Shown one piece after another: positions 6,522-13,688 of a DNA stretch of 24,425 bases. Origin of the DNA: a virus; the IMG/VR virus record IMGVR_UViG_3300023439_000005, positions 1 to 24,425 of that record. The stretch is one strand, 5' to 3'. Numbering within the stretch: position 1 is the stretch's first letter; every line of letters starts with the position of its first letter. Position numbers and translations under genes: made by a program. The notes under the pieces were generated by a model. That model did no database searches. It worked only from the letters and a program-made list of their open reading frames with translations, and had not been told where the DNA came from.

Positions 6522-7286
6522 TTATCTAACTAGCGTTTCAATTCCACTTTTTATATCTTGACCAGCTGTTCCTATTAACGCATCGAAAATCTGGGATGGT
6601 GGTGAAATGCCTTCTAGTGGCACAAATTCACTGAATGTAAATGTTATAGTGAATTCGGATAAAGTGTTTGGATTGCCGTCGTCTAGCGAAACGATTCCAA
6701 TTTGTGTTGGGAAAGCGTTTTGCAATTTGTAGCCATAAACATTATCCCCGGTAACACTAAGTTGCCAAATGTTTATATCTGTTTGATATTTTGCTGTGGG
6801 TGTAGCTAAACCTGGGTCAACAACACCCAAGAAAAAATTGGTTGCATCTGATACAGGTGTTTTAGCAAAACTTTTAATTTGGTTTGCTAACCCCACACCG
6901 GATCGGATTGCATCAAGGGCTTGTCCTATGCCAGTTTCATAAGAACCCCCGGCAAACATCCCGGCATTTGCGGGTTTAGAATCATCTATGAGTTTTAACC
7001 ACGCGTCGAATCTTTTGCGGATATCCATATTTGAATCATCAACAATAGATACGTCATAAGTGGTGCCATAATCCGTTTCGCCGCGTACATTATATTGCCG
7101 GCCTTTATGAAACATATTTACGGTAGTTATTGTGCGTTCGGGTAACCCCGCGGAACGAGCTAGAACATTTAATTTGGCGCCGTCAATACCCGGGACTGGT
7201 ATTTCTAGCATATACTTATTTTTTCGTAAGCCTAGACCTGGGCCTAAATGTTTTTTTAATGATTCTATTGAAAATGTAGTTGGCAT
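6522..7286 (-). CDS. Tail-tube-fold protein, second paralogue
   Basis: This 254-residue gp19-fold protein has LRKNKYMLEIPVPG (about 21-34), PERTITTVNMFHKGRQYNVRG (about 49-69), and the strand-helix DVSIVDDSNMDIRKRFDAWLKLID (about 78-101). A Gly/Ala-rich insertion (about 105-150) precedes the closing LQNAFPTQIGIVSL...EFTITFTFSEFVP beta block (about 188-228). The start overlaps the upstream gene's stop by one base (TAATG), so translation is probably coupled. The extra insertion suggests a specialised ring at the tube end or junction rather than the repeated subunit. Its exact role (tube initiator, terminator or a second tube protein) cannot be read from the sequence. Confidence 0.75.
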   Translation of the reverse strand: MPTTFSIESLKKHLGPGLGLRKNKYMLEIPVPGIDGAKLNVLARSAGLPERTITTVNMFHKGRQYNVRGETDYGTTYDVSIVDDSNMDIRKRFDAWLKLIDDSKPANAGMFAGGSYETGIGQALDAIRSGVGLANQIKSFAKTPVSDATNFFLGVVDPGLATPTAKYQTDINIWQLSVTGDNVYGYKLQNAFPTQIGIVSLDDGNPNTLSEFTITFTFSEFVPLEGISPPSQIFDALIGTAGQDIKSGIETLVR

Positions 7287-8107
7287 TATTTAATACCCAC
7301 GGCTGTTAATGTTTTTACTTGTGTATTCGGTCCAGCCCCACCATGTTGTGCGGATCGTTGGTCAGATATTCCTGAACTTGAATTGAAATTATTAGCCCAC
7401 GTATTCAATTTGGAAAGTGTTTCACCGACATTATTAGACACAAAATTATTTATTTGTGCGCCTAATTTATTTAAATTCAATGATAATGAATCTTTGAGTG
7501 CTTGTGTCGCCTTACCAACAATTTCATCAATGAAGTTATCATCTTTACCACGTTTCACTTCGGATGTATAATGTGAATATGCGAATGTAACCGAAAATTC
7601 TTGAAGTTGCCCGCGGCTCTCGTAGCTAGTTTGAACCGGTGAAACAACCGTTGGAAATGCGTTATGTAATCTATAATTTGCGGTGACACGATCAGCACGA
7701 AAATTTAATTGGGATATGACAATTTCGGTTGTATAATTTGGTTGGTGTTGTATATTTTGAACATTTGAATTGCCTGACACGTCATAATAATTATGCTGTT
7801 GGTCAAGCGCCTCTATCCAATTTTCAAAGGCATTTTTTAAAACATGATCTTCAGTAAGGTAAAATGTGCATTCCCAAGTTTGGGTATATTTAATTTGACC
7901 CTTTATAGGAATACTACGACCTTTGAATTTAAAATCCATTGTCGTGTGTTCTTTCCCGGGAAAAGTGGCAGTTTTACCCATAACAACTAAATCATCATTA
8001 TTCACTTGCGGTTGCGGATCTATAAATGCAAAAGCCACTTCATATTTTGTAGGCCGTGCACCATCACCAATTGCGCGATTTAGTATATTTTGAATTGCCG
8101 AACTCAC
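7286..8107 (-). CDS. Tail-tube-fold protein, third paralogue with a C-terminal extension
   Basis: This 273-residue gp19-fold protein starts with ARPTKYEVAFAF, then FPGKEHTTMDFKFKGRSIPIKG, the strand-helix TWECTFYLTEDHVLKNAFENWIEAL and the closing YRLHNAFPTVVSPV...EFSVTFAYSHYT. A roughly 80-residue helical/low-complexity C-terminal tail follows (from about 190). The start is GTG at 8107 with a very strong AAGGAGG site. A divergent late promoter lies 24 nt further upstream. It is the first gene of the minus-strand operon. The tail extension may contact the baseplate or tape measure; that is inference. Confidence 0.77.
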   Translation of the reverse strand: MSSAIQNILNRAIGDGARPTKYEVAFAFIDPQPQVNNDDLVVMGKTATFPGKEHTTMDFKFKGRSIPIKGQIKYTQTWECTFYLTEDHVLKNAFENWIEALDQQHNYYDVSGNSNVQNIQHQPNYTTEIVISQLNFRADRVTANYRLHNAFPTVVSPVQTSYESRGQLQEFSVTFAYSHYTSEVKRGKDDNFIDEIVGKATQALKDSLSLNLNKLGAQINNFVSNNVGETLSKLNTWANNFNSSSGISDQRSAQHGGAGPNTQVKTLTAVGIK

Positions 8108-8130
8108 GCAACCTCCTTAACCGTTTCTTA

Positions 8131-8138
8131 TATTTATA
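8131..8138 (-). promoter_or_regulatory. T4-type late promoter driving the tube operon (leftward)
   Basis: TATAAATA on the minus strand, 24 nt upstream of the GTG at 8107, with an AAGGAGG ribosome site between. Its partner box on the plus strand starts 13 bp away, giving a compact back-to-back pair. Confidence 0.85.
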
Positions 8139-8150
8139 TTTTTTGTTCAA

Positions 8151-8158
8151 TATAAATA
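8151..8158 (+). promoter_or_regulatory. T4-type late promoter driving the baseplate operon (rightward)
   Basis: TATAAATA on the plus strand, followed by AAATAGCGAGGTCATTT and the ATG at 8175. It matches the late consensus exactly and is divergent from the box at 8131-8138. Confidence 0.86.
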
Positions 8159-8174
8159 AATAGCGAGGTCATTT

Positions 8175-8723
8175 ATGAATTTTAAAGAAGGGTTACAGCG
8201 CGCTTATAATACTAAGTGGACGTATATCAACACATTTACAGTTCAATTTGATTGGGGACCGGCAGCAAAAGCTGCAGGATTTACTGAAGAAGACCGCCTT
8301 GGGTTGAACATAAATATTAAAAATTGTAACACCCCCCAATACACCAATCAAAGCATTGAAGTATATACGGGTGATCGTTGGTTTATACATAATGGTCGTA
8401 ATGAAATGTGGAAATTTACCATGACATTTAGAGACCACGACCAGTTGTCGATTTATCGGAAATTCGTTAAATTATATGCATGGCAAAAAACAGATTATTT
8501 TGATAATGTAAAAAACACAATTATTTTATATAAAGATTCTGATTATATTGGGCAACCGCAGTCGCCAGTATTTGAATTCCACGATGTAATGATAGAGTCT
8601 ATTGGTTCTTTATCTTTTAGTAATGAAACGGAAGCCCAAATTGCCGAATTTGATGTTCAATTTAAAACATCGTACCCCGAAGTTGACCCGTTTGAAAACC
8701 CTGGCGCACCAGTAGGAGCATAG
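8175..8723 (+). CDS. Tail-tube-fold protein, fourth paralogue, first gene of the baseplate operon
   Basis: This 182-residue protein has the overall layout of the gp19 tube fold: an N-terminal NTFTVQFDW strand, QSIEVYTGDRWFIHNGRNEMWKFTMTFRDHDQLSIYRKFVKLYAWQ (strand-loop-strand-helix) and a closing FEFHDVMIESIGSLSFSNE...AEFDVQFKTSYPEV pair. It differs from the three minus-strand copies in lacking the GR(S/K/Q) loop form. It opens the hub and wedge operon. That suggests a baseplate-proximal ring, comparable in job to the T4 gp54 or gp48 tube-fold caps, but this is inference. A GAGG site precedes the ATG, under its own late promoter. Confidence 0.72.
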   Translation: MNFKEGLQRAYNTKWTYINTFTVQFDWGPAAKAAGFTEEDRLGLNINIKNCNTPQYTNQSIEVYTGDRWFIHNGRNEMWKFTMTFRDHDQLSIYRKFVKLYAWQKTDYFDNVKNTIILYKDSDYIGQPQSPVFEFHDVMIESIGSLSFSNETEAQIAEFDVQFKTSYPEVDPFENPGAPVGA

Positions 8724-8724
8724 T

Positions 8725-9372
8725 TTGTATATATTTAAAACCAAAATTATGGGAAAACAAGTCAAATTTCGTAAATGGAAAGTTAAAGATAAAAATAAAA
8801 TAATACTAGCAAATGGCGACCGGAATATTATTAAAAACGGTTTGGTATACGATTGTTTAGAAAAGAATATGGTTCTCGACGAAGAAGAATACAAATACAT
8901 GCTCTTTCAAATCCGCAATATTTCTTTACATAATCCCATTGAATATAATTTTAAATGTTCGGCATGCAAAACACAATTTAATTATATACTAAATCTTGAT
9001 GATTGTAAACCACGTTTTGAAAAATATGGAATAATTAAATCCAATAATCATGAATTTATTATGCAACGTATAAAAAATCAAGAAATTTATGATGAGTCAA
9101 TGTCTCAATCGGATGATGTAACGAAACCCCTGCTTGATTTTATTTTTCATTGTACGTCATACAACGGAAATGATGCGTTATCATTTGAAGAATTAAATAA
9201 TATCATTAATGATTTAGATGTTGAAGATTTTGAGGAAATAATGGATAAGTGGAATAAAATGCGTTTTAGGGTTGACAATGTTCTAGACGTAGAGTGTCCA
9301 CATTGTAATAATTCTGAATTATATGAATTTGATGCAATGCCAGGTTTTTTCCCCCCATCATGGGAGATTTAA
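8725..9372 (+). CDS. Baseplate hub assembly protein, T4 gp26/gp51 family (first copy), TTG start
   Basis: This 215-residue protein belongs by pattern to the T4 baseplate family that includes gp26 and gp51, which help assemble the central hub. Two CxxC pairs, FKCSACKTQF near residue 75 and VECPHCNN near 194, look like a split zinc site. The acidic helical middle (about 120-185) has DVEDFEEIMDKWNKMRFRVD. The start is TTG at 8725, chosen because AGGAG lies at ideal spacing (8714-8718). The first in-frame ATG at 8749 has no ribosome site. The C-terminus GFFPPSWEI is encoded by a T6C6 run. It overlaps nothing and is followed after 1 nt by its paralogue. Confidence 0.72.
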   Translation: MYIFKTKIMGKQVKFRKWKVKDKNKIILANGDRNIIKNGLVYDCLEKNMVLDEEEYKYMLFQIRNISLHNPIEYNFKCSACKTQFNYILNLDDCKPRFEKYGIIKSNNHEFIMQRIKNQEIYDESMSQSDDVTKPLLDFIFHCTSYNGNDALSFEELNNIINDLDVEDFEEIMDKWNKMRFRVDNVLDVECPHCNNSELYEFDAMPGFFPPSWEI

Positions 9373-9373
9373 A

Positions 9374-10054
9374 TTGCAAGTTAAATATGCGTATTCTGGC
9401 AAATCTTTTTTATTGACACCATATAAAACACACCAAGAAAAGGATTTGTTATTATTTGATGCTGTTGGGGGGGATGTCGATCGCGCATTAGAAGTATGCG
9501 GAATGGATGTAAATGACTACGATTTATCCATGGACGAAAAAATAGCGATGTTATTAAAGTTTAGGGAAATATCCGTTGGCGCGGATGTAAATGTTGAATT
9601 TAAATGTTCATTTTGTAATGCAACTAATCAAAATGAAATCAATATTGAAAATATTGTTATGGGTGCCACCAAAACCGCTGATACTCGTATAAAAGATTGT
9701 TTTAAAGAAATAACGGATGAAAATGTTTCAGATTTTATAGGAATTGAAACATCTGATATGGATTTAGATGAATATGAAGATTTGATCACCCATATACGTG
9801 AATCTGTAACAAAATTTAATTTTTCAAGAAAAAGTAGTTGCCAAAAATGTTCAAAAGATAATTATATCGACGTCAAAAGTTTTAAATTTGTCATCAGTAT
9901 AATGAGTGAAGATTCGTTGATGAGTTTATATCAAACATATAATGATCTGATTTTTCATGGTAATTATTCAAAACAGGATATAGATACAATGTATCCCTTC
10001 GAGCGTGTAATTTTTGTAAATCTTTTAAATAAATCACAAGAAGATAGTACATGA
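9374..10054 (+). CDS. Baseplate hub assembly protein, T4 gp26/gp51 family (second copy), TTG start
   Basis: This 226-residue protein starts at TTG 9374, placed 7 nt behind GGGAG. An ATG at 9323 in the same frame lies deep inside the upstream gene and has no ribosome site, so I reject it. The N-terminus YSGKSFLLTPYKTHQEKDLL is typical of the family. Cys pairs FKCSFCNA and SSCQKCSKD again suggest a zinc-bound fold, and the C-terminal MYPFERVIFVNLL segment is family-like. It is a paralogue of the preceding gene, matching the T4 use of two related proteins, gp26 and gp51. Which is which cannot be told. The stop overlaps the next start (ATGA). Confidence 0.75.
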   Translation: MQVKYAYSGKSFLLTPYKTHQEKDLLLFDAVGGDVDRALEVCGMDVNDYDLSMDEKIAMLLKFREISVGADVNVEFKCSFCNATNQNEINIENIVMGATKTADTRIKDCFKEITDENVSDFIGIETSDMDLDEYEDLITHIRESVTKFNFSRKSSCQKCSKDNYIDVKSFKFVISIMSEDSLMSLYQTYNDLIFHGNYSKQDIDTMYPFERVIFVNLLNKSQEDST

Positions 10055-12306
10055 GTAATTTTGATGATATGACTAACGATATGCATAGCCCGGATGAGGC
10101 TATACCAAAAAAGAATGAAAAATTCAATACACGCTTGAACCCGGATATAGCCACTCCGGAACAAATCGCTGACACTGATCAAAAACTCATTAATTACATG
10201 AAAAAGAAAGGTGAAGATGTGGCGGCGGACCGGATAGCCGCACTTTCTGAAAAAACAGGGGACCCGCGACAGCCTAAGCAGATCGACGCAAATTCTTTTA
10301 AATTATTAACGGTAAATAAAAAAATTCTTGCAGTATTACGCAAAATTCAACGTGATAGTATTGATGAGCAGGATACTACGATACATGGTGACAATTCTAA
10401 AAAAACCATAACTCGAATTAAAAAAACTTCTGAAAAATCCAGCAAGTCCGCGGAAACTAATGGCTTTGGATTCTTAGATATTGCCGGTGGTGCGTTAAGT
10501 GGGATTATGCAAGCACTTGGGGCGGCATTCGGGCTTAAAAAAATAAAAAATTTGGCCCGCGACATTAAAAAGACGTCAAATTCAACCAAAATTGAAAAAC
10601 ATTCTGAAAAAGATTCAAGAAAATCAGAAAAAGATTTAGAAAAAGATTCAAGAAAATCAGAAAAAGATTTAGAAAAAGATTCAAGAAAATCAGAAAAACA
10701 TTCTGAAAAAGATTCAAGAAAAATTGAAAAACATTCTGAAAAAGATTCAAGAAAATCAGAAAAAGATTTAGAAAAAGATTCAAGAAAAATTGAAAAACAT
10801 TCTGAAAAAGATTCAAGAAAAATTGAAAAACATTCTGAAAAAGATTCAAGAAAAATTGAAAAACATTCTGAAAAAGATTCAAGAAAAATTGAAAAGGGGA
10901 CAAGAAAATCTGAAAAACCAGTTGTCAAGAAAACCTCGAAACTCTTAAAACGGGGTATGAAAAGTGCCTTGCGATTCGCCAAATTCTTAGGCCCCCTGGG
11001 GGTGGTGATTGGTGGCGCGATGGCTGTTTCCGATGGCATTGATGGATATGAACACGCCGCTGATTCACTGGGAATAGATAAAGATAAACTTACAACAGGG
11101 AATAAAGTATCTGCTGCAGCTGGTTCGATTATTTCTGGTATAACTTTTGGCGCTATAGATAATGGTGATGCTGCTAAAGGTATTAATAACCTATTTAGTA
11201 ATCCAACAATCGAAAAATATTCAAAAGATAAAATAATTAGTCATCATACGTTAGGCGATTCGGAAATCCTTGATTGGAAAAAGCTTAGCACATTACCACC
11301 AGATGAAATCCAAAAAATTATTGATATTGACGATTGGTCTGCAGATGATACAACGAAATTACACTTACTTAAGCAATCTGCCGTTGCGGCGCCTCAAGCG
11401 ATTAAAGATATAGAACGTTTTGATTTGCAAAAAACGGCAAATGCTGATTTACCAAAAATAAATTATACCATGCGGAAACCCATATATGATCAGAGTGGTT
11501 CAACGGGTTCAATGACGTCACACCCGAATAATTCGACGAACCCGGATGATTATAAAACTAATGAATTATTTAAATTTTATAAAGTAAAAGAATCGGATTT
11601 TGAAAAATTGCAACCTAACATGCTTAGCAATGTTAAAGCAATGGGTGCTGAATATTTGGACACTTATGGTGAAAAGATTCAAATTAACTCGGCATTCCGG
11701 TCAGTGAAAGAACAGGCAGCGCTTAAAGAAAAGTACGGCACCCGCGCGGCCCAGCCGGGAATGTCAATGCATAATTATGGCCTTGCTGTTGATATGAATA
11801 CTAAAAATGCGCAAAAAGCAATTGATGCAGGCTTGTTTGATAAATACGGATTTACACGACCGGTGCCTGGTGAAACGTGGCACGTTGAACCAAAAAATAT
11901 TGACAGAGTTAAAATTAGAACGCAAGGCACAAAAGTAATTGCCAAAAATGATGTTTCAGCCCATTCTGTACAACGCCCACCTAGTGCGGAATTTGCCGAA
12001 TCCGAGAAATCCCCAAAAGATGTGGTTGCAGCCAAAAAAACATCGAGCATTAAACCGATTAACGCGAAAGATGTAACATTAGAAACCCAACAAATTGATA
12101 AAATGGTTAAGAGCGTTGTTGTTGATAAAACTTTAAAAGAACACGCAGTATTTAAAAAATCAAAAGATATTAATAAGCCGCGCGCTGCTATAACCCCAGT
12201 TCAAAACATGGCATCAGATAAAATTAAAACCAATCCACAAGTGATAATTTCACCATATGATATAAATACACAAACAAGTATTTTAGATGTATTTTCGAGT
12301 ACTTAA
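10051..12306 (+). CDS. Tape-measure/hub-like tail protein with M15-type peptidoglycan peptidase domain
   Basis: The protein has 751 residues. Its place, after the gp26/gp51-like genes and before the gp48/gp54-like gene, is that of T4 gp29, the tail-length tape measure. A polar helical N-terminus (1-180) is followed by nine 11-residue repeats of type EK(H/D)(S/L)EKDSRK(I/S) (182-280). Then come a Gly-rich hydrophobic segment around 303-327 that could insert in a membrane, and a linker. Residues about 510-620 form a metallopeptidase M15 (VanY/endolysin-like) domain: INSAFRS at 545-551, SMHNYGLAVDM with zinc ligands H574 and D581, and GETWHVE with E608 and H611. All expected catalytic residues are present. 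The C-terminal 130 residues look unstructured. It may set tail length and cut peptidoglycan cross-links on entry. Tape-measure identity is inferred; the peptidase domain is clear. Confidence 0.82.
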   Translation: MSNFDDMTNDMHSPDEAIPKKNEKFNTRLNPDIATPEQIADTDQKLINYMKKKGEDVAADRIAALSEKTGDPRQPKQIDANSFKLLTVNKKILAVLRKIQRDSIDEQDTTIHGDNSKKTITRIKKTSEKSSKSAETNGFGFLDIAGGALSGIMQALGAAFGLKKIKNLARDIKKTSNSTKIEKHSEKDSRKSEKDLEKDSRKSEKDLEKDSRKSEKHSEKDSRKIEKHSEKDSRKSEKDLEKDSRKIEKHSEKDSRKIEKHSEKDSRKIEKHSEKDSRKIEKGTRKSEKPVVKKTSKLLKRGMKSALRFAKFLGPLGVVIGGAMAVSDGIDGYEHAADSLGIDKDKLTTGNKVSAAAGSIISGITFGAIDNGDAAKGINNLFSNPTIEKYSKDKIISHHTLGDSEILDWKKLSTLPPDEIQKIIDIDDWSADDTTKLHLLKQSAVAAPQAIKDIERFDLQKTANADLPKINYTMRKPIYDQSGSTGSMTSHPNNSTNPDDYKTNELFKFYKVKESDFEKLQPNMLSNVKAMGAEYLDTYGEKIQINSAFRSVKEQAALKEKYGTRAAQPGMSMHNYGLAVDMNTKNAQKAIDAGLFDKYGFTRPVPGETWHVEPKNIDRVKIRTQGTKVIAKNDVSAHSVQRPPSAEFAESEKSPKDVVAAKKTSSIKPINAKDVTLETQQIDKMVKSVVVDKTLKEHAVFKKSKDINKPRAAITPVQNMASDKIKTNPQVIISPYDINTQTSILDVFSST
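10594..10890 (+). repeat. Nine tandem 33-bp repeats coding a hendecad helix
   Basis: Nine exact-length 33-bp units inside the tape-measure-like gene encode EK(H/D)(S/L)EKDSRK(I/S). Two main sub-types occur, HS and DL at positions 3-4, and the last position switches between Ser and Ile. A tenth unit is truncated (EKGTRKSEK). The near identity at the DNA level indicates recent expansion by slippage or unequal recombination. Confidence 0.95.
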
Positions 12307-12318
12307 TAGGAGATACAC

Positions 12319-13212
12319 ATGAACCAAAACGCAAAATCTTCAGACGCCGTTAATCTTGTGTATCCTGATTTTTTAAGAAATAGTGCTTATCAAAACAGAA
12401 CATTTAAAATAAGTGTTAAAAAGACGATAATGTCAAATGATGCAAAGACGTTATATAATAAAGCTATATCTACCGTAAATTCGGCGATTGATGCCGGTAT
12501 TACATCGGCGAATACACTCTCAAAGAGTACATTAGGCACAAATGTTATTTCCACTGAACATGCCAAAAATGATATAAATGCCACAAATATCAATGCGAGT
12601 ATTACCTTACCAATTCCCAATACATTTTTAGATTCGCAGAATCATGGGTGGTCAAATGAAACTGGTGTAATCGGCGAGGTCGGCATCGCGGCAATGCAAA
12701 AATTGAATATTTTGGGCATAAATGCTGACAAAATACTCGGATCCGCGGCGCAAAGTGCTGGATTACGGAAACAATTGATAGACCCGGGATATTTTCAAAA
12801 TTATACTGGCTCGGACCCTAGAACATTTTCGGTATCATGGGGACTTGTTCCAAATTCAGCAGAGGATGCCGCGCAAATAATCAAAATCGTGATGCGGCTT
12901 AAACAATATGCATCGCCCACCAAAGAAATTACTGGTGTATCTTTATTATCGCCATATGTTTTCGATATTGAAATCGGGAATCCCCATATCAGCACAATGG
13001 CCGATTTGAAAGATGTAGTTATATCATCCATTGAATTAAATTATGGTGCGGATGGTGCAATGCAAATGACAGCCGACGGGGTGCCAAAATACATGGAGTT
13101 ATCTATGACATTGAATGAAACTCAAATGAAAACTTCCACCGACTATTTTAAAAATGTGCCAGAGTTACCAACAAAAACATCCGCACCGACTAAAAATGTG
13201 CAGAGGTTTTAA
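12319..13212 (+). CDS. Baseplate tail-tube cap protein (T4 gp48/gp54-like)
   Basis: This 297-residue protein begins with a YPxFLRNSAYQNRTFKISV-type opening (about 20-38). It continues with ITLPIPNTFLDSQNHGWSNETG (about 95-116), and has a C-terminal tube-like domain: DPRTFSVSWGLVPNSAEDAAQIIKIVMRLKQYASP, SPYVFDIEIGNP and VVISSIELNYGADGAMQMTADGVPKYMELSMTLNE. This layout fits the gp48/gp54 proteins that cap the baseplate hub and start tube polymerisation. It follows the tape-measure-like gene as gene 48 follows 29 in T4. A TAGGAG site precedes the ATG. Assignment to gp48 rather than gp54 is not certain. A TATAAATA at 12261-12268 inside the upstream gene could add a promoter. Confidence 0.78.
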   Translation: MNQNAKSSDAVNLVYPDFLRNSAYQNRTFKISVKKTIMSNDAKTLYNKAISTVNSAIDAGITSANTLSKSTLGTNVISTEHAKNDINATNINASITLPIPNTFLDSQNHGWSNETGVIGEVGIAAMQKLNILGINADKILGSAAQSAGLRKQLIDPGYFQNYTGSDPRTFSVSWGLVPNSAEDAAQIIKIVMRLKQYASPTKEITGVSLLSPYVFDIEIGNPHISTMADLKDVVISSIELNYGADGAMQMTADGVPKYMELSMTLNETQMKTSTDYFKNVPELPTKTSAPTKNVQRF

Positions 13213-13214
13213 TT

Positions 13215-13688
13215 ATGTCATACCTTTCAAATACTATTTTAAAGTATAACCACCGAACAATTGATGGATATGACATAGCTGATTATCAAAGCTTGAACAT
13301 CCAACAAATAAAAACTTTTTTAAAAAATTTACCCGATTCAATATTTAAATATTACACGGTTCAAGATAATGATAAATTTGAAAGAATTTCTCAAGAGCTT
13401 TATGGTAATCCTGATTATTGGGATATCATCATGTTGATAAATGATCGTAATCCATTAACCGGGTTACCATTTGATACTGATACTATAATGAATTTATCAG
13501 ACAATAAAATAAAAGATTATGAAATAACCCAATTGAAACAATCATTATCGACAACTACAAAAGATATACTTGGGGCTGGTTTTATTGATGACTTAACAAA
13601 AAAATCAGACCAGCGCACTATTAAATATATTATTCCTTCCGCGATGAGTTCTTTTTTACAAATGGCTCATGACCAAGGCGTATTTTGA
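13215..13688 (+). CDS. 53: Baseplate wedge protein gp53-like with LysM-type domain
   Basis: This 157-residue protein is a little shorter than T4 gp53 (196). Residues about 45-95 form the LysM-like module characteristic of gp53: YYTVQDNDKFERISQELYGNPDYWDIIMLINDRNP, followed by a C-terminal helix. In T4, gp53 joins wedges to each other and to the hub. An AGAGG site precedes the ATG, which starts 2 nt after the previous stop. The gene lies between the tube cap and the gp27-like hub gene, so wedge and hub genes are intermixed here. Confidence 0.82.
   Translation: MSYLSNTILKYNHRTIDGYDIADYQSLNIQQIKTFLKNLPDSIFKYYTVQDNDKFERISQELYGNPDYWDIIMLINDRNPLTGLPFDTDTIMNLSDNKIKDYEITQLKQSLSTTTKDILGAGFIDDLTKKSDQRTIKYIIPSAMSSFLQMAHDQGVF

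Noticed and set aside
9323-9373. ATG-started N-terminal extension of the second gp26/gp51-like gene
   Set aside because: It overlaps the end of the upstream gene and lacks a ribosome site; TTG 9374 has a good one.
10347-11039. Minus-strand ORF of 230 codons opposite the tape-measure-like gene
   Set aside because: It is the antisense shadow of the 33-bp repeats and gives a monotonous FLESFSE protein with no ribosome site or promoter.
12261-12268. TATAAATA inside the end of the tape-measure-like gene
   Set aside because: An exact late box, but it is within coding sequence of an AT-rich genome and 51 nt from the next ATG; noted only as a possible extra promoter.
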